DNA of 64,000 nt from Glaciecola blandensis (GTDB taxonomy: Bacteria > Pseudomonadota > Gammaproteobacteria > Enterobacterales > Alteromonadaceae). Shown here one piece after another: positions 1 through 9,150 of this stretch; position 1 is the stretch's first letter, and each line of letters starts with the position of its first letter. Location: positions 372,001 through 436,000 of the forward strand of contig NZ_JAVRIE010000002.1 in assembly GCF_031846165.1 (NCBI RefSeq). The letters are read 5' to 3'. The notes beneath the pieces were generated by a model that saw only the letters and a list, made by a program, of their open reading frames with translations, was not told the origin of the DNA and made no database searches. Position numbers and translations under genes: made by a program.

Positions 1-2
1 AC

Positions 3-299
3 GTCAGTTTTACACCTAACGTCACGGGGAATTTACCGGTATTGGTATACTTTATGGTAAACCCGCCAACAGCGCTCGCTGCACTTGCCTTGGACCAAAT
101 GCTGACATCAGCTAAGGTTATTTCAAATGTGAATTACAGCGTGACCGGCACCATCGCTGACCCCATTATGATAGAGACGGGGCGGGAAAGTACCGAGGTT
201 GAATTACCGGCACGCCGAGATGCCCTGCCTGAAGAAATTGATGAATTCATTCCACCGAGCCCGGAAGATACCTTGATGATGGAGGTGAATGATGGATGA
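3..299 (+). CDS. yhdP: YhdP family AsmA-like protein, C-terminal end (partial)
   Basis: Only the last 98 codons are present; the frame is open from the window edge, so the start lies upstream. The end resembles the C-terminus of YhdP, a very large envelope protein of the AsmA-like group implicated in phospholipid transport to the outer membrane: a run of hydrophobic and small residues (NPPTALAALALDQ) followed by a YSVTGT strand and an acidic Pro-rich tail. The stop overlaps the start of the nitrilase gene, and the order yhdP-nitrilase-tldD is common in gammaproteobacteria. Family call rests on the tail alone but fits the context well. Confidence 0.75.
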   Translation, partial: VSFTPNVTGNLPVLVYFMVNPPTALAALALDQMLTSAKVISNVNYSVTGTIADPIMIETGRESTEVELPARRDALPEEIDEFIPPSPEDTLMMEVNDG

Positions 300-1122
300 C
301 CTTATTGCGATTCAGATCACGTCTGGTCCCAATATTAATGCTAATTTGGATGCTATAGAAACTGAGTTAGTAAATCTAGACCATGACTCCGCACTGGTCG
401 TTCTGCCTGAGTGCTTTGCCTGCTTTGGCGCCGGTGATAAGGTGCTGATGTCGATAGCCGAAGAGATCGATAATGGACATATCCAAACGCGTATTGCGGC
501 ACTGGCAAAACAATATAACAAATGGATTGTAGCCGGCACCATTCCTGTCAAAGCGCAGCAAGGTGAAGTAGGTTACGGGGAAGATCGCTTTTACGCCGCT
601 AGCCTTGTGTATGATAATCAAGGACATCGCGTCAGGCGCTATGACAAAATCCATATGTTTGATGTTAGCGTAAATGATAACACCAACGAATATCGTGAGT
701 CGGCGAGCACACTGCCAGGCCAGCATGTTGTCTTTTTTGAAAGTCCATGGGGCAGGGTTGGGCAAATTGTATGTTATGACTTACGTTTTCCGGAGCTTGT
801 TCAGCGAATGGGGCAAATCGACGTTTTAGTGGTTCCAAGCGCTTTTACCTTGAAAACAGGAGAGGCTCATTGGCATGCATTACTCGCTGCTCGCAGTATT
901 GAAAATCAATGTTATGTGATAGCGGCTAATCAGACTGGCGTGCACAGTAATGGCAGAGAGACCTATGGTAACAGCTGTATCTATTCTCCTTGGGGAGAGC
1001 TACTGGCCAATTTACCTGAAAATCAAGGAAAGGTTGGTGCTCGATACCAGCATGACTTACTATCTAGTATTCGGCAGTCAATGCCCATTCAAACACACAA
1101 AACACATAGGACAGCATTTTGA
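289..1122 (+). CDS. Carbon-nitrogen hydrolase (nitrilase superfamily, Nit1-like)
   Basis: A 277-residue single-domain nitrilase-superfamily amidase. The catalytic triad is visible: Glu41 in LPECFA, Lys120 in YDKIHMFD and Cys162 in QIVCYDLRFPE. The family hydrolyses small amides; close Nit1/YbeM-type relatives remove deaminated glutathione, a plausible but unproven substrate here. Two adjacent ATGs (289 and 292) follow a GGAGGT ribosome site at 281-286; the second has the better spacing. The gene overlaps the end of yhdP and its stop overlaps the TTG start of tldD, so the three are probably translationally coupled. Confidence 0.9.
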   Translation: MMDDLIAIQITSGPNINANLDAIETELVNLDHDSALVVLPECFACFGAGDKVLMSIAEEIDNGHIQTRIAALAKQYNKWIVAGTIPVKAQQGEVGYGEDRFYAASLVYDNQGHRVRRYDKIHMFDVSVNDNTNEYRESASTLPGQHVVFFESPWGRVGQIVCYDLRFPELVQRMGQIDVLVVPSAFTLKTGEAHWHALLAARSIENQCYVIAANQTGVHSNGRETYGNSCIYSPWGELLANLPENQGKVGARYQHDLLSSIRQSMPIQTHKTHRTAF

Positions 1123-2564
1123 GTCATTCAGTTGAAGAAAATTTATTAGGCGCGTCGGGTATCGATAGAGCGCAGTTAACTGGTCTACTCGATGGTATCT
1201 TGTCCCATCAAACTAATTTTGCTGATTTGTATTTCCAATCCTCCCAGCATGAAAGTTGGGTTTTAGAAGACGGCATCATTAAAGATGGCAGCTATAACAT
1301 TGAGCGTGGCGTTGGTGTTAGAGCTATTTCCGGTGAGAAAACCGGTTTCGCCTACTCCGATGAAATTTCGTTTGCTGCGTTAAATGACGCATGTAAAGCG
1401 TCTCGAGGCATCGCGCCAAGCGGTGGCATACTGAAAATTCCTCAATTTGAAGGGTTAAGCAATACACCGCTTTATACCGCTCAAAACCCTTTATTGGCAA
1501 TGCCAGATAACGAAAAGATAAGTCTATTGAAAGCCGTGGATACTTATATTCGAAAGCAAGCTCCACATGCAAGCCAAGTCGTCGTTAGCCTCAGTGGTGT
1601 ATATGAAGAAGTCTTGATTGCAGCGAGTGATGGGACCTTTTCTCAAGATATTCGCCCATTGATTCGATTGAACTGTTCAGTGCTTTTAGAAAAAGACGGT
1701 AAGCGCGAACGCGGAAGTGCTGGGGCTGGAGGTCGACGAACTTACGACTACTTCCACACTAGCTTGGCAGATAATAAACCTCTATTTGAACAGTTGGCAG
1801 ATGATGCTATCCATATGGCTGAAGTCAACTTAGCTGCAGTGCCAGCACCAGCTGGGCTGATGCCTGTTGTGTTGGGTAGCGGTTGGCCAGGCGTGCTATT
1901 ACACGAAGCGGTTGGTCATGGGCTCGAAGGGGATTTCAATCGCAAAGGTGCATCTACATTTAGTGGAAGAATAGGTCAGCAAGTTGCCGCAAAAGGCGTG
2001 ACTGTCATTGACGATGGTACCTTAGCGGATCGTCGTGGATCATTATCGGTTGACGATGAAGGTGTAAAGACTCAACAGAATGTGCTTATTGAAGACGGCA
2101 TTTTAAAAGGGTATATGCAAGATAAACACAACGCTTCTCTAATGGGCGTGGCGCCTACAGGAAACGGTCGTAGAGAGAGTTATGCTCATTTACCTATGCC
2201 AAGGATGACAAATACCTACATGCTAGGTGGCGAATTTGCGCCTGAAGAAATTATTCAGTCTGTCGAAAAGGGTATTTATGCACCTAATTTTGGTGGTGGG
2301 CAAGTTGATATTACCTCAGGCAAATTTGTATTTTCTACATCAGAAGCTTACTTAATTGAAAATGGTAAAGTAACAACGCCAATTAAGGGGGCTACATTAA
2401 TTGGCAATGGCCCTGAAGTGATGCAAAAAGTATCCATGATTGGAAACGACTTGTCCTTGGATATGGGCATTGGCGTTTGTGGTAAGGATGGTCAATCTGT
2501 TCCGGTTGGTGTTGGCCAGCCTACACTGAAAGTAGACGAACTGACAGTCGGTGGAACAGCTTAA
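1119..2564 (+). CDS. tldD: Metalloprotease TldD
   Basis: A 481-residue TldD, the metal-bearing subunit of the cytoplasmic TldD/TldE (PmbA) protease, which acts on unfolded peptides and in some bacteria matures microcin B17 or degrades CcdA. The HExxxH zinc motif is at residues 262-267 within LLHEAVGHGLEGD. The N-terminal block YFQSSQHESWVLEDG and the GVGVRAISGEKTGFAY block are family hallmarks. The start is TTG, overlapping the upstream stop, and places the N-terminus where E. coli TldD begins. The partner tldE/pmbA is not in the window. Confidence 0.95.
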   Translation: MSHSVEENLLGASGIDRAQLTGLLDGILSHQTNFADLYFQSSQHESWVLEDGIIKDGSYNIERGVGVRAISGEKTGFAYSDEISFAALNDACKASRGIAPSGGILKIPQFEGLSNTPLYTAQNPLLAMPDNEKISLLKAVDTYIRKQAPHASQVVVSLSGVYEEVLIAASDGTFSQDIRPLIRLNCSVLLEKDGKRERGSAGAGGRRTYDYFHTSLADNKPLFEQLADDAIHMAEVNLAAVPAPAGLMPVVLGSGWPGVLLHEAVGHGLEGDFNRKGASTFSGRIGQQVAAKGVTVIDDGTLADRRGSLSVDDEGVKTQQNVLIEDGILKGYMQDKHNASLMGVAPTGNGRRESYAHLPMPRMTNTYMLGGEFAPEEIIQSVEKGIYAPNFGGGQVDITSGKFVFSTSEAYLIENGKVTTPIKGATLIGNGPEVMQKVSMIGNDLSLDMGIGVCGKDGQSVPVGVGQPTLKVDELTVGGTA

Positions 2565-2584
2565 GCTGCCTTTTAACTCATATT

Positions 2585-2609
2585 AACCTTAGGACTTGTT
2601 CCTAAGGTT
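2585..2609. terminator. Perfect 10-bp palindrome between convergent tldD and MBL gene
   Basis: AACCTTAGGA and TCCTAAGGTT flank a 5-base loop. The palindrome includes the last codons and stop of the minus-strand MBL gene and lies just after tldD, so it may act as a two-way terminator. The T-run on either side is weak. Confidence 0.45.
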
Positions 2610-3362
2610 TAGTTTGTTCTTCGACACATATCCTTTCAACATCTGTTTAATTGCCATTTGGTTGGTTTCTGGTGTCTCTGGCGCTTTAGTCAATAAAGAC
2701 TCATAGTCTTCAGCATCCAATGAAATTTCTTCTGCATGCGCCATCAAAACCGAATTAGGCTGCATTCTTTCAAGTTTTTGCAATGATGCTTTGTAAAGGT
2801 GAGGAATGTGGACCGGAAAGGGAGGCGACAACTCTTTTTTTACTCTAACGATTAAATCGGCTACATAAATTCGCTTACTTGGCATGTGCATTACGGACAA
2901 ATCTCTGTCGGTATGACCCGGCGTCTCAAAAACGCTCCACTCGTCGAACTCTGGAATCTTATCTCCGTCGTTCAGGTGATAATCTGGCTGTAAATAGGGA
3001 GAATACCAAATGTTTCGCTTAGGTCGCTTCATTTTGTTTGCCACCCAGTAAGCTAAACCGATATCCATCAGGTGAGAGAGTCGACCTTGTAAACCACGAT
3101 ACCATTGCGTAGTTTTGTTCGCGCTAACGATCTTACAACCTGTTGCAGTTCTGAAGTGGTGTGCACAACCAGCATGATCGGGATGCATGTGAGTCACTAC
3201 TACAATGCGGAGATCACTTAGCGGTCGTTTTAGGGTGTTGGCAAAAAACGCTTTCACCGTGGTAAAATCTGCTCGAGAACAGCCGTCGAGAAGCATGCAC
3301 TTATCGGGATATTCGACCAAATAGATATTTTGGATAAAGCCTTTAATGCGGTGAATTTTCAC
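2589..3362 (-). CDS. MBL-fold metallo-hydrolase
   Basis: A 257-residue metallo-beta-lactamase-fold protein. The metal motif HxHxDH appears as THMHPDHAG near residues 57-63; a later GHTDRD supplies another ligand His and DLIV the bridging Asp. The family covers thioesterases, glyoxalase II-like and other hydrolases, and no substrate can be assigned. The GTG start has only a distant GAGG. It lies 38 bases downstream of yebG on the same strand, so it could be co-transcribed from the LexA-controlled promoter, which is an inference. Confidence 0.85.
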   Translation of the reverse strand: MKIHRIKGFIQNIYLVEYPDKCMLLDGCSRADFTTVKAFFANTLKRPLSDLRIVVVTHMHPDHAGCAHHFRTATGCKIVSANKTTQWYRGLQGRLSHLMDIGLAYWVANKMKRPKRNIWYSPYLQPDYHLNDGDKIPEFDEWSVFETPGHTDRDLSVMHMPSKRIYVADLIVRVKKELSPPFPVHIPHLYKASLQKLERMQPNSVLMAHAEEISLDAEDYESLLTKAPETPETNQMAIKQMLKGYVSKNKLNLRNKS

Positions 3363-3400
3363 TGACGCAAGATACCTCTAATGGTGTCAGTAATCGCTTA

Positions 3401-3691
3401 CTATTTCTTGGCGGCGCTTAATTCAACTACATCAGCTGACTCTACTTCTAATATACTATCCGCTTCAGCACCTTTCATGATCTTCATCACTGAGTCTTTG
3501 TTCTTAGATAATAAAATACCAAGCTCTTCAGAAACGCTTTCCGTTAGTTCAACACCTTTAGCTGCTAAGTAAGCGCTAAGGTTGTCGGCAACCTCTAACA
3601 TTTTGTCATACTTGTCGGCTTCTTTTTTGTCCGTTGTCACCAATTTCTCAACTCCTTTATGCTGAACTACATACTGAGTGATAACTGCCAT
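3401..3691 (-). CDS. yebG: YebG family SOS-induced protein
   Basis: A 96-residue protein matching the YebG family, whose function is poorly known but which is LexA-regulated in E. coli. The N-terminal YVVQHKGVEKLVTTDKKEADKYDKML block follows the family pattern of a short strand followed by KKEADxYDKML. The start at 3691 (MAVITQ) is chosen over an ATG four codons earlier because GGAGG sits five bases before it. A LexA box lies about 105 bases upstream at 3796-3811. The acidic Ala-rich tail is typical of the family. Confidence 0.88.
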   Translation of the reverse strand: MAVITQYVVQHKGVEKLVTTDKKEADKYDKMLEVADNLSAYLAAKGVELTESVSEELGILLSKNKDSVMKIMKGAEADSILEVESADVVELSAAKK

Positions 3692-3795
3692 ATTGGCCTC
3701 CATTATTTATTTAATATTTTAGTGACCATGAGAGTTACTACAAACACAATCTTCTAAAAATCGACACTGCTTTTAATACAGAATACATTAATGCA

Positions 3796-3811
3796 CTGTA
3801 TAAATAAACAG
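3796..3811. promoter_or_regulatory. LexA (SOS) box
   Basis: CTGTATAAATAAACAG matches CTGT-N8-ACAG exactly, with an AT-rich core. It lies between the divergent yebG and HAD genes, about 105 bases from each start, and yebG is a known SOS gene in enterobacteria. Confidence 0.85.
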
Positions 3812-3919
3812 TTTGTTAATAACTTTGGTATGCTCTACAAAACTGTGTATAAAACATTGCAATACGAAACAACATTTTTCAACTAAGCGCACACCCAACT
3901 TAGTTCCATTGTTAGAAAA

Positions 3920-4573
3920 TTGAACCAAAATAAGACTACTCACGTTATCTTGGTTGATACACTTATTGCAAAAACTCAAGGACATCTTATTTTTTCTTTC
4001 GATAACGTCAGCGGGATCATATTCGACCTAGATGACACTTTAGTACAAACCCAGTTGAATTTTGCTGCAATAAAGAAGGACATTGCCTGCCCACATGATG
4101 CAGATATTTTAACATTTGTTGAGACTATCGGGTGTATGGAAACAAAAGCAAAAGCGCATCAAATTATTTTGGAACACGAATTGGATGACGCGCTCAGTTC
4201 CACATGGATGCCTGGCGCTGAGAATTTCGTTCAACAGGCGCGAGCAAAGCAACTTCCACTTGCGATTGTAACGCGCAATTGCAAAGCCGCAACGAACACC
4301 AAAATAGATAAAAATAAGATAGACATCGAACTCGTCGTTACTAGAGAAGATGCCCCTCCTAAACCAGATCCTAGCGCATTACTCCAGATTGCTGAGCAAT
4401 GGCAGTTGCCATGTGAAGAGTTGGCGTATATTGGTGACTATAAATATGACATCTTTGCAGCACATAATGCGAACATGCAGGCTTGGCTGTATACAAATTG
4501 TGCAGAATCAAATAAGTTTGAAGATTGCTTGCGTTTTATATCTAAGAATAACTTATTGTTTCAACAAGCATAA
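3920..4573 (+). CDS. HAD family hydrolase (phosphatase-like)
   Basis: A haloacid dehalogenase-superfamily phosphatase, 217 residues from the TTG at 3920. Motif I is FDLDDTL (nucleophile Asp36, acid Asp38), motif II the Thr in IVTRN, motif III the Lys in PPKPDP and motif IV GDYKYD. The helical cap between motifs I and II fits the phosphoglycolate phosphatase-like group; the substrate is unknown. There is no ATG before motif I and no good ribosome site, so the true start (TTG 3920 or TTG 3950) is uncertain. It is divergent from yebG across the LexA box and might also be damage-inducible. Confidence 0.82.
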   Translation: MNQNKTTHVILVDTLIAKTQGHLIFSFDNVSGIIFDLDDTLVQTQLNFAAIKKDIACPHDADILTFVETIGCMETKAKAHQIILEHELDDALSSTWMPGAENFVQQARAKQLPLAIVTRNCKAATNTKIDKNKIDIELVVTREDAPPKPDPSALLQIAEQWQLPCEELAYIGDYKYDIFAAHNANMQAWLYTNCAESNKFEDCLRFISKNNLLFQQA

Positions 4574-4739
4574 CTATCACTTGCCTGGTATCAAGCAAAA
4601 TTCATACTTTCGTTTAATGTCAAAACTGTTTACTCTTTGCGCTCTCGCTGTATATATACACGCCTTAAGGCCAGTTGTTTATGTAAGGAAAAGTGAGCAC
4701 CATAGCCTAAAGGATTAAGTTACACACACAGGAAGTACC

Positions 4740-6467
4740 GTGTTTTTGCAGTTTATAGATATTTTTCAACACCCATTGAGCAGTGTTTTATTCGACACTT
4801 TTCTCCTTGTATTGCTTGTCATCACTTTGTTTCGTGCCCAGCGCTATCGGCTTGCTTTGTATAGGGCCAAGAATCAATATACAAATGTTATCGAGCAGAA
4901 GAAATCTGCATTGGAATTAGTCACGCAGCAACAATTAAGCATTAACGCTATTGGCAAGCAAATGAGGGTAAGCTTGTCGCAAGAATTAGGTAAGCAAAGT
5001 GCATACCTTACGCAGCCTTTTGTTGACCAAGATCGTAGGCAGAGTAGTCGCAAAAACTGGAACAATATTGTACAACTTTCAGAACGTCTGCAGCACTTTT
5101 CACTCCGCGAACTTAGCCGTCCCATTAATCGAACTATTGTAAGCACCTCATCTGTGTTGCAGGCGAACACAGATTTTTTAAAATCAATTTGTTGGTCTTA
5201 CAATCAAACTTTATTGTTGAACAATGGTAAGCAAGCGTACTTGGATCTTTCGGTTGGCGTGCTAGATAAAGTGCTTCGGGGTTTACTTCATGCAGTTGCA
5301 AAAACCTCTGATGCCAATACGGAACTGACTCTTACTACTCAGTGTGACGGCACTCACTATCATATCCGATTGACCGGTTTTGGTGCTGGTTTAACTGACC
5401 TTGAGGTCAAAAAGATTGGTTTTTCAGCGAAGGCGAGTCCAAATCTGCACTACAGTAAAAGAGCTTACGATGCAGAGAATGATGTGAACTTAGCCAGTGC
5501 ACAGCGAATGATAGAATCTAATAATGGCAGTATTAAACTCGTCAGTGCAATTAACTACATGACCACGGTTTTCATTACCCTGCCAATCAACGCGTGTGAC
5601 GTAGTTTCCTTTAAAGATGCCATAACAGCGAGAACGGAAGGTCTTAATAACGATGCATCTCAGCTCTCTATTACGAGTGCCGCGGTGGCAAAGCCGACTA
5701 TATTGATAGTAGATGAAGACCAACAATCCCAGCGCTTACTACATCAAAGTCTTCAAGAGCATTTCATTTGCTTGGCGTGTACGCGTGCCTTGGACAGTTT
5801 ACAGATGATTCATAATACCAAGCCGGATGTGATTTACATTGAGCAATCAACGCCCACCCTCGGTGCTATTGAACTGATTCGTTTGATTCGCAATAACCCG
5901 CAAACCCACGATTTGCCAATACTGGTGGCTTGTAGCCTTTCTTCTCAAAGCTTCAAGTTATCAGCCTTAGAGGTGGGTGCTTCTCAGGTCATCAGCAAGC
6001 CAATTGTGCAGCAAGAATTGCAACTCATCTTGGCTAGCTTGGTGCAGCAGAAACAAATGTTAGAAGATCGGGTTGGCGAAAAGCTCACTGAGTATCACCG
6101 CCAGCAATTATCTACACCGGCGCCATATGACGCCAGTGATGAAAAGGAGCAAAGCTTTATTGAACGCTTTAATGCCATGATCAGTGAAAATTATTCAAAT
6201 GAATGTTTTACTCGAGAGATAGCCGCAACCCATATGAGTGTCACGGAGCGCACCTTGAACCGCCGATTAAAAGACGTCTATTCTCATAACTTCAATGAAT
6301 ATTTAAAAAAGTATCGACTAGAAACGGCCAAAGTCTTGCTAAATAAAGGTTATCAAATTAACGAAGTGGCTTTTGATGTTGGCTTTAATTCACCCTCATA
6401 CTTTAGCACTTGTTTTAAGGCTGAATATAGCATTTCACCTTCTCAACTAGTGAGCAATTGCGCTTAA
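4740..6467 (+). CDS. Membrane protein with degenerate kinase, degenerate receiver and AraC DNA-binding domain
   Basis: A 575-residue one-protein regulator starting at GTG after AGGAAG. Order: one membrane helix (about 14-32), a coiled-coil-like stretch, a histidine-kinase ATPase-like region (about 130-285), a receiver (about 318-440) and an AraC-type double HTH (about 480-575). Normal kinase motifs are lost: no recognisable phospho-His box, LLHAVAKT in place of the N-box, GFGAGL in place of DxGxG. In the receiver the acidic pair (VDED) and the Lys (SKP) remain, but the phospho-acceptor Asp is Glu368 (IYIEQS). Inferred to be a membrane-tethered transcription factor not using normal phosphotransfer. 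Target genes are unknown. Confidence 0.8.
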   Translation: MFLQFIDIFQHPLSSVLFDTFLLVLLVITLFRAQRYRLALYRAKNQYTNVIEQKKSALELVTQQQLSINAIGKQMRVSLSQELGKQSAYLTQPFVDQDRRQSSRKNWNNIVQLSERLQHFSLRELSRPINRTIVSTSSVLQANTDFLKSICWSYNQTLLLNNGKQAYLDLSVGVLDKVLRGLLHAVAKTSDANTELTLTTQCDGTHYHIRLTGFGAGLTDLEVKKIGFSAKASPNLHYSKRAYDAENDVNLASAQRMIESNNGSIKLVSAINYMTTVFITLPINACDVVSFKDAITARTEGLNNDASQLSITSAAVAKPTILIVDEDQQSQRLLHQSLQEHFICLACTRALDSLQMIHNTKPDVIYIEQSTPTLGAIELIRLIRNNPQTHDLPILVACSLSSQSFKLSALEVGASQVISKPIVQQELQLILASLVQQKQMLEDRVGEKLTEYHRQQLSTPAPYDASDEKEQSFIERFNAMISENYSNECFTREIAATHMSVTERTLNRRLKDVYSHNFNEYLKKYRLETAKVLLNKGYQINEVAFDVGFNSPSYFSTCFKAEYSISPSQLVSNCA

Positions 6468-6485
6468 CAATTTACAGCCGGTGGA

Positions 6486-8717
6486 CTAGTGCCCACCGCC
6501 ACTGAGGATTTGTACTTGAGCAATATCGGTATCGCCTTTGATGACTTTCAAGATAGCATCTTGGGTCAAGGTTCTCATACCGTCTTTGTCAGCTTGCTCC
6601 TTCATTTCTGGAACCGACGCCTCTTTATAAACCAGTGAGCGTAACTCTGACGACATGCCCAGTAACTCATGTACACCGGTTCTTCCTTTATAGCCAGTGC
6701 CACCGCAGTTCTCACAGCCTTCACCTTTGTGTAACTCTAGGTCTTTATCAAAGTCAATTCCAAGCTCTTCGATTCGCGCTTCACCATACTGACGGCGAAT
6801 AAACGCCTTGTCGTCATCACTTGCCATATAAGGCTTTTTACATTCTTTGCAGATTGTTCTGATCAAACGCTGAGCTAGGATACCCACACAGGCGTCTGCG
6901 AAGTTGACTGGGTCAAGGCCTAAGTCTAGCAAACGAGTAATGGTCTCAGGCGCTGAGTTAGTATGCAGTGTTGACAATACTAAGTGACCCGTCAGTGACG
7001 CTTCGATACCAGCGTGTGCTGTTTCTTTATCACGCATCTCACCAATCAGTATAATGTCAGGGTCAGCACGCAAGAAGGCACGAAGTGCATTCGCGAACGT
7101 AAAACCGATCTTAGGTACTACCTGCACTTGTTGTAATCCAGGTTGCGTAATCTCCACCGGATCCTCGGCGGTCCAAATTTTCTTGTCAGGCGTGTTTAGG
7201 TAACCTAACACGGCGTGCAGTGTGGTTGTTTTACCCGAACCTGTTGGTCCAACAACCAGCAAGATACCATGCGGTCGTTTTATCATTTCCTCTATCATGC
7301 CCATATTGCGCGGCGATAGATTCATTTTTTCTATTGGCATCGCGCCACCGGTGGCAAGAATACGCATTACCACGCCTTCACCTGCTACAGTCGGGATAGT
7401 CGCTACCCGCACTTCAACAGGCTGTCCGGACATTCTAAACGTTAACTTACCATCCTGTGGTACGCGCTTTTCTGCGATGTTCAAACTTGCCATAATTTTG
7501 ATACGTGCGATCACCGCATTGTGATGGGACGCTGGCACTTGATTAATATCTCTTACAACACCATCAACCCGCATCCGCACTCGAGTCGGCGCGCCTTTCT
7601 CTGGGTCAATGTGTATATCGGAAGCGTTTAGCCGTTTTGCGTCATGAAGTACTCGGCTAACCAGCCTAACAACCGCTGGTGCGTCATCTGATAACTCGTC
7701 ACCGAGTTCATCGTCTTCTTCACCTGATGTGCCGATTTCGTCAAGAATCTCATCGAGTTCACCAGGGCCCGAGCCCCCCACGTTCTCACCGAGATATTGT
7801 AGGATATGATTTGGCAGACCGACGGCTATTTCATAACTATCGATACCTAATGCACTCTCTATTTCCATTAATAGCGTTGCATTGTTTGGTTCTGCCATTA
7901 AAACAATTGGACTATCGTTAGCGTCAGAAACAACCGCGACATGATTACGTTTTAAATATGAGAGGTTTAAGCGACTGTCACTTTGGTATAAATGATATTT
8001 GTCTGGCAAATAGTTAATAAACGGGACTTGATAATGCACAGAGATCGCGTTGCCAATTTCATCTTCCGCAATACGGTGTTCAGAAACAAGTCGTTGAATA
8101 ATTTGTTTAGTGGTTGCTTCATTTTCTGATAGCTCATCAATGGTCTTCTGAGATGTTAAGCCGCGATGAATGAGATATTCGAACTGATGCTTTGTACCAC
8201 CTAACTCGTATCTGAATTTGTCGCCTAATATTTCGGCAACCTGCACAGCCACTTGCACATCTTTATCTGAGAAAGGTTCATCGATTTTATTGATGATTTG
8301 CATGACACCCATTAATACATCTGCATTAATAACTGGCACACAAAGTATATTTTGTGTCGTGAATGTCCCTGATTTATCAAACTGACCTGCAAAACGTAGT
8401 CTAGGATGCACAGCAGCAAGCGCTTCTGCATTGTATGGGTCATCGATGACAAGAGGCCGTTGAGCTAGCGCAACGTAGCCAGCGATTGATAGTGGGCTGA
8501 TCGGTACCTTTATAGAACGCGTTTCTTTACCCGTCTTAAACCGGGCGACAAGATCTTGATGTTGACGGCGGCGTTGAAATAAACTCATACGCTGAGCGCC
8601 GAAAATTTGTAGAATAATCGGCTCGACTTGGCCATAGGCATCCATTAGCGTGGGATGCGCGGCTAGCTGCGTTCTTAAATTTTCAATCGCTGGTTGATGC
8701 GCCGTACTTTCTATCAT
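6486..8717 (-). CDS. GspE/PilB-type secretion ATPase with N-terminal GAF domain
   Basis: A 743-residue ATPase of the type II secretion/type IV pilus family. Order: GAF domain (about 30-170), T2SSE_N-like region (about 180-320), acidic linker (EEDDELGDELSDD), then the ATPase. Walker A is GPTGSGKTT (about residue 490), Walker B DPDIILIGEMRD, and the zinc-binding tetracysteine is CKECKK plus CENCGG near the C-terminus. These ATPases drive pilin or pseudopilin assembly from the cytoplasm. No other secretion gene is adjacent, so it is an orphan; the GAF domain suggests ligand-dependent control, an inference. A short hairpin at about 6478-6499 separates it from the convergent AraC-type gene. Confidence 0.88.
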   Translation of the reverse strand: MIESTAHQPAIENLRTQLAAHPTLMDAYGQVEPIILQIFGAQRMSLFQRRRQHQDLVARFKTGKETRSIKVPISPLSIAGYVALAQRPLVIDDPYNAEALAAVHPRLRFAGQFDKSGTFTTQNILCVPVINADVLMGVMQIINKIDEPFSDKDVQVAVQVAEILGDKFRYELGGTKHQFEYLIHRGLTSQKTIDELSENEATTKQIIQRLVSEHRIAEDEIGNAISVHYQVPFINYLPDKYHLYQSDSRLNLSYLKRNHVAVVSDANDSPIVLMAEPNNATLLMEIESALGIDSYEIAVGLPNHILQYLGENVGGSGPGELDEILDEIGTSGEEDDELGDELSDDAPAVVRLVSRVLHDAKRLNASDIHIDPEKGAPTRVRMRVDGVVRDINQVPASHHNAVIARIKIMASLNIAEKRVPQDGKLTFRMSGQPVEVRVATIPTVAGEGVVMRILATGGAMPIEKMNLSPRNMGMIEEMIKRPHGILLVVGPTGSGKTTTLHAVLGYLNTPDKKIWTAEDPVEITQPGLQQVQVVPKIGFTFANALRAFLRADPDIILIGEMRDKETAHAGIEASLTGHLVLSTLHTNSAPETITRLLDLGLDPVNFADACVGILAQRLIRTICKECKKPYMASDDDKAFIRRQYGEARIEELGIDFDKDLELHKGEGCENCGGTGYKGRTGVHELLGMSSELRSLVYKEASVPEMKEQADKDGMRTLTQDAILKVIKGDTDIAQVQILSGGGH

Positions 8718-8978
8718 AGTTAAATCTTTAATCCTGATTGAGCTGCTATCATAGAATGATACAGCGTATTGACACAGACTAATTTTGAATACATAGGTAT
8801 ACCAAAGGTATCGGCAAGAATATCAAAAAACCTGATGTTTTCGTAATTCAAGCTGTTTTATGGCGAGTTTTTGCACTCAAGCTTCATATTTTAATGCTTT
8901 TTACCGTCGAATTTAATGCGACTATCAGGACAGAATAGTTCAGAAATAAGGCTATATGCAAAGAAAGCTATTTAGCGC

Positions 8979-9006
8979 TTGCCTTTTCCTCTCTCCTCTG
9001 TATAAT
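8979..9006 (+). promoter_or_regulatory. Probable sigma-70 promoter of the S10 operon
   Basis: TTGCCT, 16 bases, then TATAAT (9001-9006), about 255 bases before rpsJ. This gives a leader of about 250 bases, as expected for an autoregulated S10 operon. In the stretch from 8718 to the promoter I see nothing recognisable apart from sequence that must also serve the divergent ATPase gene. Confidence 0.7.
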
Positions 9007-9150
9007 TCGCGCCCACTGTCTTACAGATACTTTGAAAAAGACACTCGTTAGTTGTTCGAGTAACTAGGTCAATAAGCATTAGCTTCTTTAGTTACACGGC
9101 GCGCTCAATAGCTACTTCGGTAACTCCTGAGCAAACTGACATATGAACAG

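Noticed and set aside
3841..3856. Second LexA-like sequence (CTGTGTATAAAACATT)
   Set aside because: It lacks the ACAG half, so it does not meet the CTGT-N8-ACAG requirement.
4350..4718. 122-codon frame overlapping the end of the HAD gene
   Set aside because: Mostly out of frame with the conserved HAD domain, no ribosome site and no recognisable domain.
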